A DNA stretch of 64,000 nucleotides. It comes from Streptomyces filamentosus. Its GTDB lineage: Bacteria; Actinomycetota; Actinomycetes; Streptomycetales; Streptomycetaceae. The notes below the pieces were generated by a model. It did not search any database and was not told the origin of the DNA. It saw only the letters and a program-made list of their open reading frames with translations. Below, piece by piece: positions 50,414-59,082 of this stretch; positions within the stretch are counted from its first letter, which is position 1; every line of letters starts with the position of its first letter. The translations under genes and the position numbers were made by a program. The stretch is from positions 1,674,001 to 1,738,000 of the forward strand of contig NZ_BNBE01000002.1 of NCBI RefSeq assembly GCF_014654895.1. The letters are read 5' to 3'.

Positions 50414-50777
50414 CCCCGCCGCTGACGGCAGAGCCGGTTACTGGACCTCTCCCGGCCCGTCGGCGACGCATGCCTTGCCGACACGCCCACGGCTGGACGG
50501 GGCGGGCTTCACCACGGCGGTGACTTCCCGGGCGGCCCCGGGAACCGTGCCTCCCACGGTGACAGGGGAGGTGGAGCAGGCGGCCCGTCCGTGGCACGTG
50601 CGAAAGGGGCACGGACGGGCTCCGCTTCCGATCACCCATCACCCCTGACCGGCCGCCCGGGCGACCGCCGACAGGCCGCACCACAGACCGCTGATATCCA
50701 TCAGCCGGCCGTGTTGGCATGGCGATCGTCCGGGCGCGCTCCAGCAGTCCGTGACCGCCAGGCCGAGGCCGTCAACG
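50414..50777. other. gap with hairpin, no gene
   Basis: No credible frame. It contains the stem-loop at 50583-50620, and GC-rich filler on both sides. Confidence 0.4.
50583..50620 (+). terminator. hairpin with GTGCGAAAGGG loop
   Basis: An 11-bp perfect stem GCCCGTCCGTG (50583-50593) with CACGGACGGGC (50610-50620). The loop contains GTGCGAAAGGG, nearly the same as in the hairpin at 54592-54629. It is probably a terminator for the gene ending at 50413 or for the convergent gene at 50778. Confidence 0.55.
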
Positions 50778-51035
50778 TCACACCTCCGGCTCCGACGGCT
50801 TCTCGGCGCGGGCCGCGCAGATCTCGATGACCTCTAGCTGGTGATCTCCGGAAAGCTGGTCGAAGAACTGGGCGTCGCCGTAGGCGGCCTGCTTGGCCTC
50901 CAGGGCCTGATCGGCAGAGGCTGCAACGAACCCCACCCACGCCGCACTACACCAGGGCGTCGTGCTCGCCGCGAAGACATGGGCACGCCCGTGATCGAAG
51001 CACCACGCGTGAAGGTCTGCCGGGCTGCTGCTCAT
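50778..51035 (-). CDS. small hypothetical protein
   Basis: A protein of 85 residues, MSSSPADLHAWCFDHGRAHV, with an acidic end (EVIEICAARAEKPSEPEV). WCSAAWVGFVAASADQALEA in the middle fits a helix. ATG 51035 is chosen, because the longer frame adds residues without bias. The function is unknown. Confidence 0.55.
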   Translation of the reverse strand: MSSSPADLHAWCFDHGRAHVFAASTTPWCSAAWVGFVAASADQALEAKQAAYGDAQFFDQLSGDHQLEVIEICAARAEKPSEPEV

Positions 51036-51257
51036 GGTCTCAACCCCTGGATGTGGGAATCGGAATCGCCGACAGGCGGTCTGAAAGAGCAGTCTGCCAG
51101 CAGGTAAGGTTTTCGGGCACCGGCCACCGCCCACCGGCCGCCCCCTTAAACGGGCGGAACGCAGTCGCGACTTCGCGGTCAGATCGTGCGCGGGAACATC
51201 TGCTCACCAGGCAACGGCGCGGCGCCGACATCGCGGTACGTGGAACTGCAGGGAAGG

Positions 51258-51749
51258 TCAGGCGGCCGGGCGGGGCTCCCGGCCGAGCCGATGCAGGGTG
51301 CGGCAGTGCAGGTCGCTCTCGACGCCGATACCCAGGCCGGCGAAGAGCGACAGGTCTTGCTTTTGCAGCGCGACCGCCGCACGCGCGGCATCCTCCTTGC
51401 CTGGGTAGATCCACAGGCTGACCCGCCCGGTATCCGCGTGCCCCGCCACGTCCACGAAGAAGCGCCGCTCCCGGTCGGTCTTGAGCGTGAACCGGACCGC
51501 CAACTCGAAGGGCTTGGGAGCCCTGCCGTGAAGCAGGAGCAGAACATGGCTGTGATCAGGCGCGACCTTCCACCGGGCATCGATGGTGGTGCCGGTGGAC
51601 TGGACGCCTGAGGCGAAGTCCAGGCAGGCCTCTGTGTATGCCTCGTCCAGCCCTTCGACAGCGTTCCGGCCCACTGGCTGCATCAGCATCAGCTCCGGCC
51701 CCACACGCACAGTGAGAGGGAAAGCCTCGGCCTCGGTGATCACGGTCAT
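51258..51749 (-). CDS. hypothetical protein
   Basis: A protein of 163 residues, MTVITEAEAFPLTVRVGPEL, in which FELAVRFTLKTDRERRFFVD and RVSLWIYPGKEDAARAAVAL form a beta-rich fold. HSHVLLLLHGRAPKPF lies between. No recognised domain. ATG 51749 is used since the upstream extension lacks coding character. Divergent from the CoiA-like gene. Confidence 0.6.
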   Translation of the reverse strand: MTVITEAEAFPLTVRVGPELMLMQPVGRNAVEGLDEAYTEACLDFASGVQSTGTTIDARWKVAPDHSHVLLLLHGRAPKPFELAVRFTLKTDRERRFFVDVAGHADTGRVSLWIYPGKEDAARAAVALQKQDLSLFAGLGIGVESDLHCRTLHRLGREPRPAA

Positions 51750-52113
51750 AGACAGATCGTAGGCCGCCGCCGGAGGAGCGCCCCTCCCCCCGCACCTGCT
51801 GAGGCCGGTACCTGCACGGAGTTCGGCAGTACGCGAGCGCAGACGACAACCCCCGGGCAGCCGAGCGACTCCGACGGCGGCAAAGACCACTGCGGACGGC
51901 CAGGGCTAGGTACGGACGGCGCAGACATGTGAGCGGGCGGCGCACGCCGAAGCCAGCGCGCCGGAGCGAAGACCGGCACCAGGGGGCGTCCGGAAGCGCG
52001 AAGCTCCCGCCTCTAGGCCTGTACGGCGCCGCGCAGCTTACGGAAAACCCTGCGTTGTCGGTGCCTGGGAGCACAATGAGGAGAAGTCACCCTTCTGGAG
52101 CAACTGGAGCAGG
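51750..52113. other. gap upstream of the CoiA-like gene
   Basis: About 360 bases without a supportable frame; presumably holds the divergent promoters of the two flanking genes. No repeat or operator stands out. Confidence 0.35.
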
Positions 52114-53748
52114 ATGGACCGACGCCTCATCCAGACCGCGGTCTTCGGCAACCCCGACTCTGACGAGCCGGCCTTGTGCCCCGAAACCCCCGAGGAGCTG
52201 GAAGCCTTCCGCCGTGAGCACGCCGGCGTCACCATCTGGTGCGGGACCCAGTTCGAAGGCGGCTGCGGCCGGCAGCTGACGACCCGCCTGTGTACCGACA
52301 AAATCTGCCACTTCGCCCATTACGGCAGCGGCGGCACGGGCGGTCCCTGCGGCCGAAAGGACCGCGGCAAGGACGACGCCAACCACCTCTTCGCCAAGGC
52401 CCATGTCAAGTCGTGGCTGCGGACCCAGGGCATCGAGGCCGAGTTCACCTTCCCGGAGCCCCTGGGATCCGCCGTCATGGTGCATCTTCCCGATGGGCGG
52501 ACGATCCTCGTCCACCTCGACCGGAACCAGCCCGTCACCTGGGACCCGGCCACGTGGGAGACCATCCTGGGCCCCGGCGTCCGAGACACTCACGCCCTCA
52601 TCCAGCGCGGCTACCTCCACCGGGTGCGCTTCGTCGACCGCCCCGGCGGCGGCCGCGTCATGCAGTTCGGCACCGAACTCCACGGCCGGGGAACGGAACA
52701 CTGGGACGCCCTGGACGACATCGTCCTGACCCCCGCCAGCCTCGTCTCCAGGACCAGGCCCGCCCCCGTCCGCGCACCGGCTCCCGCACCGCGGCCGGCG
52801 GACGCGCCGACAGACCGGGAGATCGTCACCATCACCCGGGGCACCTCTCGCGACCCCCGGCGCACCGACCCCGCCCACGAACTGCTGCGCCACCTCGACA
52901 TCGACCACGACAGCCCCAGGAAGATCAAGGACGCCATCGAGGCGATCCCGCGTCTTCTGGAGACGGACCTCCATCCGGACGACGCCAACCGGCTGCGGGT
53001 CGCCCTTCCCAAATGCCTGCGGCGGCTGGAGGCGAACGCGCAGCGCCGGCAGAAGGCGGTGCAGCAGCTACGTGAGAACCCGACGGAGGCCCTGTACTAC
53101 GAGGCCGTCAGGCTGCTGGAGGACGACCCCGAGGCTCCGCAGGAGGAGAAGGACGTCGTCGCCGCCCACACCGCCCGCATCGAACAAGCACGTGCCGTGA
53201 AGGAAGCCGCCCGGCGTGCCGCACAGGAACGTGCCCGGGAGGAAAAACGCCGGGCAGAGCAAGAGCGACGTGACGCGTGGCTCCAGGAGATGATTGACAG
53301 ACAGGAAGCCTGGGAACGACAGCTGGCCGCCAGGAAGGCCCTCGTTGCCCAGCGCGTGGCCCAGGCCGCAGAACAGCGACACCAGCAGGACCGGCAAGCG
53401 CATGCCGGCAAGGTCGCACCGCTCGCCCCGGCCGTCCGCGGAGCCTTGAAGAAGGCCGCCCGCGAGCACCGCGTCACCACCTGGCCCGAACTCCGCGACA
53501 AGACCGGTATCCGCCAGCTCGGCCAGCTCAACCACGGCGACAAGGTCGAGCTCCTCGCCCTGGTGGAGGCCGACACCACCCCTGAAACCCCCCTCCTGTC
53601 CACCCTCCTCGTCACCGACGACGACAGCGCCTCCATCAACCTCCACCGCGACATCTCACGGCTCCTGGGCCGCCCCCTGCCCTCCAGCGACACCGACCTC
53701 CTCGAGCAACTCGCCCACGACCGCACCCAGCTTCACAACCAGCGGTGA
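52114..53748 (+). CDS. CoiA-like nuclease with coiled-coil domain
   Basis: A protein of 544 residues. The N-terminus has WCGTQFEGGCGRQLTTRLCT followed by KICHFAH, a zinc-ribbon head. A DDANHLFAKAHVKSWLRTQG helix follows, then EAEFTFPEPLGSAVMVHLPD and a GRTILVHLD strand, which match the CoiA/nuclease-like fold (residues about 40-140). Residues 350-440 are a long charged coiled coil (EEKRRAEQERRDAWLQEMID). The C-terminus is helical. CoiA itself acts in competence, but such proteins in actinomycetes have no proven role and some are linked to mobile elements. GGAG lies about five bases before ATG 52114. Confidence 0.72.
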   Translation: MDRRLIQTAVFGNPDSDEPALCPETPEELEAFRREHAGVTIWCGTQFEGGCGRQLTTRLCTDKICHFAHYGSGGTGGPCGRKDRGKDDANHLFAKAHVKSWLRTQGIEAEFTFPEPLGSAVMVHLPDGRTILVHLDRNQPVTWDPATWETILGPGVRDTHALIQRGYLHRVRFVDRPGGGRVMQFGTELHGRGTEHWDALDDIVLTPASLVSRTRPAPVRAPAPAPRPADAPTDREIVTITRGTSRDPRRTDPAHELLRHLDIDHDSPRKIKDAIEAIPRLLETDLHPDDANRLRVALPKCLRRLEANAQRRQKAVQQLRENPTEALYYEAVRLLEDDPEAPQEEKDVVAAHTARIEQARAVKEAARRAAQERAREEKRRAEQERRDAWLQEMIDRQEAWERQLAARKALVAQRVAQAAEQRHQQDRQAHAGKVAPLAPAVRGALKKAAREHRVTTWPELRDKTGIRQLGQLNHGDKVELLALVEADTTPETPLLSTLLVTDDDSASINLHRDISRLLGRPLPSSDTDLLEQLAHDRTQLHNQR

Positions 53749-54107
53749 ACACAGCAGGAGGCCAGGCCGCCTGACCTGACTGGTGCGCTCTCCCCTGCGC
53801 CCCCACACCTCGGTACGGGGGCGCAGCACGCTCCGGGTGGCTACCGGACGGGCTCGCCTTCGAGTTCTGATCCGCGCAGAGGTCCCGACCGTCCGGCACG
53901 CGTGGCGGGTCCTGGCTACTCTCGCGGAGAGGTGTTGTGAGCCGATTGACCGTCGCTCCCCGTGCCGCCTTCGCCCGTACCCTCGCCATCCCCCCGGCGA
54001 GGGCACGGGCGACGGCGGCACGGAGCAATGCCCCGGTGGGGGGTGAATCCTTGGCGGCTCGTCTCGACCGACGGCGGCGCGCTCGCCCCGCTTCCCCGCC
54101 GGACCCC
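53749..54107. other. gap after the CoiA-like gene
   Basis: No credible gene. Open frames on the minus strand are antisense to the end of the CoiA-like gene and lack bias. Confidence 0.35.
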
Positions 54108-54452
54108 AGCCCGTGCTCACCGCCATCATCGGCAGCGAGTCCGGGCCGATGGACCCACCATCACCGCGCACGGCTCCTCACCACCGCCGGCATGACCGGC
54201 CACGACCTCCGGACCGCTTGCCCGGTCATCACCGCTCTCGCGGCCGCGGGCACGCCCTGCCCAAGGAACGCGGTCACCGCCCGCTCGAACCGGGCCAAAG
54301 CAGGCAAGGATCCGGCGCAGTGGATCCTGCCGGCGCCCAGTGCCCGCTGCCGGTACGCCACCGAGTGGACCGCGACGAAGCTGCGCTGAAGCTTGAGAGT
54401 GGACCCCGCGGAGGCCGCCACCCTCCAGGCAATCGCGGCCGAGTGCAGGTAG
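54108..54452 (+). pseudogene. decayed gene (two frameshifts and a nonsense codon)
   Basis: Pieces of one protein lie in three frames: LTAIIGSESGPM near 54113, DGPTITAHG near 54150, and LLTTAGMTGHDLRTACPVIT from about 54180. The last continues to DPAQWILPAPSARCRYATEW then TATKLR and meets TGA at 54387, yet the same frame goes on with RVDPAEAATLQAIAAECR to TAG at 54450. The pattern fits a Streptomyces small-protein family of unknown function. No complete copy lies in the window. Confidence 0.6.
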
Positions 54453-54520
54453 GCGGGTGTCGAGCGGGCCGGGCCCGCGGATTTCCCCTTCCTGCCGGGA
54501 CCCGACCGGGTGGAGGACCG

Positions 54521-54546
54521 GCCCGCACCAGTCGTGTTGTGCGGGC
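54521..54546 (+). terminator. stem-loop
   Basis: GCCCGCAC (54521-54528) pairs with GTGCGGGC (54539-54546), ten-base loop. First of two hairpins in the gap between the pseudogene and the convergent gene at 54793. Confidence 0.4.
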
Positions 54547-54591
54547 GGGTCTCCCTGAAGCGGGGAAGCAGCGGCGTGCCGCCGGTCGAGG

Positions 54592-54629
54592 GCCGGTCCC
54601 GCGTACGTGCGAAGGGACGCGGGACCGGC
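54592..54629 (+). terminator. strong stem-loop, loop resembles that at 50594
   Basis: A perfect 13-bp stem GCCGGTCCCGCGT (54592-54604) with ACGCGGGACCGGC (54617-54629) and loop ACGTGCGAAGGG. It probably ends transcripts from both directions. The rest of 54453-54792 has no gene. Confidence 0.65.
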
Positions 54630-54792
54630 TGTGGACGCCCGTCCTGTGGGAGCCATGGCGACCGTACGACGCACCCGCCACAGTGCGCAGGTTCTGATCC
54701 GCCTTCAGTGGCCCGGACCTGTTCAGCGCCTCGGCCGCAGCCCGTACGCCGTGCCGACCACGAGGGCCCGCGCCGTGAAGCGGCCTGGACGG

Positions 54793-55614
54793 TCAGGGCT
54801 GGGTACGAGCAGTGTCGAGGCGGCGGTGGACCATCGACAAGGTGGTCAGCAACTCCAGCAGCTCCTCGTCGGCGACCGGGCGGCTGAGCCGGGGATCATG
54901 CGCTGCTGGGTTGCGGTACATGCTGCCCAGCCCCTTGATCAGCGAGGCGAAACCCTTCTGCTCGTCCCTCTCCGTCGTGGTGACGCCGGTGTTGATGGCG
55001 ACCTGCGGCACTCCGGAGGCGCCGGGCATCAGGACGGCGTCGACGAGCCGGGACCCGTCGAGCTGCTCGCCGGTGAGCTGCCGCAGGCGGTCGAAGACGG
55101 ACTTGGCCGCTTCCAGGCTGGCGTGGAAGGCGTTCTTGGCCAGGATCTCCTGGGTGCAGTACGCCAGGACCCGCGGGTGCGTTCCGCGCCGGCGGAGTTC
55201 CGCGCGCAGGGAGTTGGCGTGCTGCGCCGCTTCGTCGAGGGTGCTGGCGGCCGTGCCGCGGGCCAGTCTGCCCGCGTCGTTGACGCGTAGTCCGACATGG
55301 ACGAGAACTTCGTTGAGATCGTCGCGGCGCCGGGAGAACACCCCGGGCTGCCGCGCATAGCGCACGGGGGCCATCGCCTCGGTGATGAACCTGACCACGC
55401 AGTTTGAGGCCCGGTCGCGATCCTGTCGTACGAGCAGCGCCCGTGCCAGACGCTCGCGCTTGTTCGACCCATCGGCGTCCGCGATGCCTATCCGTTCGAG
55501 CAGAAGGCCGATCTCGCGACCGGACAGGCCTTCCACCGTGTCAGCGAGGACGTCCGCGACAGCGGTAACCGTGGCGGCGGGCCAGGGATCGAACGTCTTC
55601 TTCGCCGTGGTCAT
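54793..55614 (-). CDS. TIGR02391 (Ymh)-family protein
   Basis: A protein of 273 residues, MTTAKKTFDPWPAATVTAVA. The C-terminal half shows the family signature: EILAKNAFHASLEAAKSVFD, a LRQLTGEQLDGSRLVDAVL stretch, then EQKGFASLIKGLGSMYRNPA and AHDP. This family occurs widely in bacterial plasmids, phage and defence islands and is often described as abortive-infection-like, without a shown biochemical activity. The N-terminal 120 residues carry a small helical domain (LSGREIGLLLERIGIADADG). ATG 55614 is used. The 55615-55828 gap holds its promoter. Confidence 0.8.
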   Translation of the reverse strand: MTTAKKTFDPWPAATVTAVADVLADTVEGLSGREIGLLLERIGIADADGSNKRERLARALLVRQDRDRASNCVVRFITEAMAPVRYARQPGVFSRRRDDLNEVLVHVGLRVNDAGRLARGTAASTLDEAAQHANSLRAELRRRGTHPRVLAYCTQEILAKNAFHASLEAAKSVFDRLRQLTGEQLDGSRLVDAVLMPGASGVPQVAINTGVTTTERDEQKGFASLIKGLGSMYRNPAAHDPRLSRPVADEELLELLTTLSMVHRRLDTARTQP

Positions 55615-55828
55615 CACGCACCCTTCCCTCGGCCCGTCCTGCGCAGGCCAGCCGATCAGGATGACACAGCCATACGAGGCGAACAGCCCGATACGCGCAA
55701 AACCTTGCCCACCGGCCGACTCATCGCCGCCCAGGTACCCTTCGCCATCGCTCCATAGCACCTGCCCGGCGCCAGACGGTCCTCGCTGACCGCCCAGCGC
55801 GTGCGGATACCAAGACCCCCGCGAGGAT

Positions 55829-56164
55829 CTACCCGTTTCCGCCTGGCCGCTCCTCACGCGGCTCCTGGGCTGCTTCGTAAGCGCGCAGCATGGCCTGGCG
55901 CGTCTGCTCGATCCGTGCAGGATCGCGTCCTGCCTGGTCCGCCCCGGCTACCGCGCGGCCTTCAGCCGCCGCCATCATGGCCTCGAAGGCACTGTGCCGC
56001 GCATCGGCATTCAGCGGCCGCCGACTGCGCAACGCCCCGATCACCATGAGCGTCTGCACGTCGTCTTTCGTGGTGGGCGACATCCGGCCCGCGAGCAGTT
56101 CGTCCAGCCGCCAACTGCACGCGACCTCTTCCCACGTCTCGTCCGGCGCCGCCTCGTCGCTCAC
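55829..56164 (-). CDS. small hypothetical protein
   Basis: A protein of 111 residues from VSDEAAPDETWEEVACSWRL (GTG 56164, with GGGGGA four bases before). MVIGALRSRRPLNADARHSA and a helical tail (RQAMLRAYEAAQEPREERPG) follow. No known domain. An open extension to 56521 has no coding bias. Confidence 0.6.
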   Translation of the reverse strand: MSDEAAPDETWEEVACSWRLDELLAGRMSPTTKDDVQTLMVIGALRSRRPLNADARHSAFEAMMAAAEGRAVAGADQAGRDPARIEQTRQAMLRAYEAAQEPREERPGGNG

Positions 56165-56604
56165 ACGTTCCCCCAATCCCAGTGAAGGGGAGTCAATCAC
56201 AGCAGCCAGAAACCTGGGACCGGGGCATTCACAGGCTGCGCCTGACCGCCACGACCTTGCCGAGAACAGGAGGCCGGGCGCACGGCACTCCAACCAGCCG
56301 AGGAGACCGATAACCGCCATCCGACGCCAAGGGGGTTCCGCCGCCCGCTCGTACCCCATGCGTCTCGGCGTACAGTCCGCCGTCGGAAGTGCACAGCGCA
56401 CAGTCACCCGGCACTGCCCGGGCTGCCCGGACGGTCTCCTTCTGCCAGGGAGGAACCACGACGGCCCCGGGACCCGGACAGCCTCCCGCAGACCAAGCCG
56501 GTCGCCCCCCCCGAGCAGCACCAGGCCCCGCCCTCCGCCGCCTTGTCACGGTCGAGTCAGGGCCGGGGCAGTAACAGGCCGGGCGACTCTACGAGCGGGC
56601 GGCT
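56165..56604. other. gap without a supportable gene
   Basis: About 440 bases. Frames on both strands are Arg/Pro/Ser/Gly-rich noise. No hairpin or repeat stands out. Confidence 0.35.
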
Positions 56605-57036
56605 TTACGAGCGGGCCAGCTCGGCCCACACCCGCTTCCCCCAAGCCCGCCGCTCGCAGCCCCAGCTCTCGGACACCGCAGCGACGAGAGCCAGACCACG
56701 CCCCCTCTCCTCGTCCGGCCCAGCCTCCACCAGGGTTGGCGGGCGCTGGTCAAGATCGGTCACGGCGACCTGGACGCGGTCGCCGTGGACGCGGGTGACG
56801 ACGACCCGGACCGAGGCTCCGCCTGTACGGGCGTGCAGCACGGCGTTGGTGACCAGCTCGGAGACGATCAGCTCGGCGCGCTCGGTGAGCTCCGGCAGCT
56901 CCCAGCGGTCCAGGACGGCTGCGACCAGGCGGCGTGCGACGGCGGCCGACTCCAGCTCGCACGGCAGCACGCGGGACTGGGTGGGGCCGGCGCAGAGGTA
57001 GAACTCCGGCCGGCGGCGCAGGGGAGTCTCAAGCAT
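56605..57036 (-). CDS. RsbW-like ATP-binding protein (HATPase_c)
   Basis: A protein of 143 residues. The N box is ERAELIVSELVTNAVLHART, the G1 region is VTDLDQRPPTLVE and the G2 region is GRGLALVAAVSESWG, so the whole single-domain GHKL ATPase is present. This class includes anti-sigma kinases such as RsbW and many Streptomyces partners of XRE regulators. Targets cannot be read. ATG 57036 overlaps the stop of the upstream gene by eight bases, so it is translationally coupled and probably part of a three-gene operon with the XRE gene at 57779. Confidence 0.88.
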   Translation of the reverse strand: MLETPLRRRPEFYLCAGPTQSRVLPCELESAAVARRLVAAVLDRWELPELTERAELIVSELVTNAVLHARTGGASVRVVVTRVHGDRVQVAVTDLDQRPPTLVEAGPDEERGRGLALVAAVSESWGCERRAWGKRVWAELARS

Positions 57037-57682
57037 CTGCGGCCTGCTCCGCCTGTGCTGTGGCGATCAGGCGCCGGCCGTGTTGCACGAAGCCCGCGAC
57101 GGCGGCCGGGAAGCAGAGTGCGGCCGGGCCGTCCATCGGCACGACCCACCACGCCCGACAGCGCGGGTCGGGCGCCGTCACGCTCGTCGCCGGAACCCCG
57201 AGGAAGAAGTCCGACCCCAAGCACTCGCTCTCCGGCACCTTCCAGAGCCGGGCGGTGCTGTGCGGGGTGAGGGCGTAGAAGTGCCGACCGCTGCTGTCGT
57301 AGAAAACGGGGCCGTCCAGGGCCTGACGGAGGGCGGCCGTCAGTTCGCGGGGCTCCTCGGTGCCGGCCGCGGCGTGGACGATGGCGGCCGGGATGCGGAC
57401 GGCGGAGAAAAGGCCGCCGCAGCGCAGGAGCGTGAGCCCTTCCCGCTCCCACTCGACCAGGGCCGTACGCCGGTCGGGAGCAGCCAGCAGGAGCCAGGTC
57501 TCGGCAGCCGCCTCCCGGCTCCGCCCCGAGTGCACGAGCACTCCCGGAGCCAGTGCCAGAGGCTGCGTCATGAGAGCCGCGGTCACCGGGTCGCCCAGAC
57601 CCTTTCCAGTCGAGCTGTCATCCAAGGCAGCCTGACCGGGACGGAAGACGGGGTGGAGATGCACACCGTCGTGACTCGCCAT
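57029..57682 (-). CDS. hypothetical protein of the XRE/ATPase cassette
   Basis: About 217 residues from MASHDGVHLHPVFRPGQAAL; starts at 57721 and 57754 are also in frame, but 57754 lies within an operator-like palindrome. AETWLLLAAPDRRTALVEWE and TARLWKVPESECLGSDFFLG are well-defined segments. The C-terminus has RAWWVVPMDGPAALCFPAAV. No domain is recognised. The gene lies between the XRE regulator and the ATPase and is coupled to the latter. Confidence 0.65.
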   Translation of the reverse strand: MASHDGVHLHPVFRPGQAALDDSSTGKGLGDPVTAALMTQPLALAPGVLVHSGRSREAAAETWLLLAAPDRRTALVEWEREGLTLLRCGGLFSAVRIPAAIVHAAAGTEEPRELTAALRQALDGPVFYDSSGRHFYALTPHSTARLWKVPESECLGSDFFLGVPATSVTAPDPRCRAWWVVPMDGPAALCFPAAVAGFVQHGRRLIATAQAEQAADA

Positions 57683-57744
57683 ACAGTCCCCGACCTCGTT
57701 GTTGAACAATGCCGGGTCCATCGTGGCAAACACACAGGCGGCGA

Positions 57745-57766
57745 ACTCTTTCACCTGAGAAAGAGT
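57745..57766 (-). promoter_or_regulatory. perfect operator-like palindrome
   Basis: ACTCTTTC-ACCTGA-GAAAGAGT, 8-bp arms with a six-base spacer, between the XRE gene stop (57779) and the next gene. It is AT-rich for this DNA and is the size expected for an XRE dimer. Confidence 0.55.
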
Positions 57767-57778
57767 CCCCGACCCTTC

Positions 57779-58963
57779 CTACATGCCCACCCACGCCGCC
57801 ATGCTGCCCAGGGTCTGCGGCGTCCGCCGGGACAGATGAACAAGGCCGCGCACCGTCTCCCTGGCGCCGGGGTGGTAGCGGGTCTGCTCCGGAGCCGCCC
57901 GGCGGGCCGCCCACACGGACTTCAAAGACGCCTCGGTATGCCCGAGCTCCATCTCCACGCGCGCGCGGTCGATGAAGTAGTGCGCCCGGCGGGAGGTGGC
58001 GATACCGGCCGGGAGGGTGATCGCCTTCGCCTGGCGCAGTGCCTCGTCGTAGTGCCGCATCTCCATGGCGACGCTCATCTCGTGCAGGTCGACGTTGACG
58101 GGCCCGAAGTTCAGCCAGTGCACCCGGCTGGCGTCCCCGACCCGCCCCGCGTACTCGCGCGCGCTCGCGATGTGGGCGGCGGCCGCGCTCGCGTCCTCGG
58201 CCCGCGCGGCGAGGACGGAGCCGCCGAGGTGGAGCTGGCCCGCCACGGCGAGGGCTTCCCGGGAGGCGTCTGCCGCGTCGAGGAAGGAGTGGCCCGAGCG
58301 GATCAGGCGCAGACCGATCGTGTACTCGCCCTCGCGGAAGTACACCAGGGCGCGGAAGTACTGCCGCATGCCGGCGAGACAGCTGTCCGATGCCCGCTCT
58401 GCCGCCCACCCGAGCCGGTCCAGGGCGACGCTCGCGAGGTCGAAGAAGCCGAGCTTGACCGTGATGTCGTGCGCGGTCCGGTAGGCCGAGGCGAGCGCCC
58501 GCCACAGCTCCGTCGCCGGCGCCCGCCAGCACAGCGCGGTCAGCTCGGTGATGACGTCCGGCAGTGCGGCCGCGGCGGCGTGCAGGTGTGTGGCCCGGAC
58601 CTGCACGCACAGGTCTTCCGCGGCGGCGGTCAGCTCGGCGGCGGGACGGGTGGTGACCTCCGGGTCGTCGCCGAGGTCGTACAGGTCCAGGGCCTCTCGG
58701 ACCGGCCGGATCAGCTCCGCGAGCCGGTCCTCCTGGAGCTGGGTCACGTAGGGCTGCCCGGTCAGCACGGTGACGTCGATCCGCAGCGCCCGGGCGACGG
58801 CGGCGGTGAAGTCGACGGACGCCGGTCTCGCCCCGCACTCGACCTGGGTCAGCCAGCTGTACGAATACGGGATCCGGCCAGCGAGCTCGCGCTGCGTCAG
58901 CCGCGCGAGCTTGCGCTGCTCCGCGATCCGCTTGCCGGTGTGACCGTCGTCCCGTGTCGGCAT
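57779..58963 (-). CDS. XRE-family transcriptional regulator with TPR-like tail
   Basis: A protein of 394 residues, MPTRDDGHTGKRIAEQRKLA. HTH residues about 9-63: RLTQRELAGRIPYSYSWLTQ, then VECGARPASVDFTAAVARAL, the standard XRE fold with L-T-Q-x-E-L-A. Residues 100-390 are helical pairs (LCWRAPATELWRALASAYRT, SMAAWVGM at the end) like other Streptomyces regulators of this build. GGAG lies seven bases before ATG 58963. It is divergent from the flavoprotein gene and heads the cassette 58963 to 56605. Confidence 0.88.
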   Translation of the reverse strand: MPTRDDGHTGKRIAEQRKLARLTQRELAGRIPYSYSWLTQVECGARPASVDFTAAVARALRIDVTVLTGQPYVTQLQEDRLAELIRPVREALDLYDLGDDPEVTTRPAAELTAAAEDLCVQVRATHLHAAAAALPDVITELTALCWRAPATELWRALASAYRTAHDITVKLGFFDLASVALDRLGWAAERASDSCLAGMRQYFRALVYFREGEYTIGLRLIRSGHSFLDAADASREALAVAGQLHLGGSVLAARAEDASAAAAHIASAREYAGRVGDASRVHWLNFGPVNVDLHEMSVAMEMRHYDEALRQAKAITLPAGIATSRRAHYFIDRARVEMELGHTEASLKSVWAARRAAPEQTRYHPGARETVRGLVHLSRRTPQTLGSMAAWVGM

Positions 58964-59082
58964 GCTGGTGCTCCGTTCTGGTTCCTCATCAGAAAACGCT
59001 ACTCGCGCCCGGCTTGGTGCGAGATGGATTCGCCCCAGACTGCCGTGACCCGAGGGCAAGTCCGTGTGATCGGATGGGCCCC

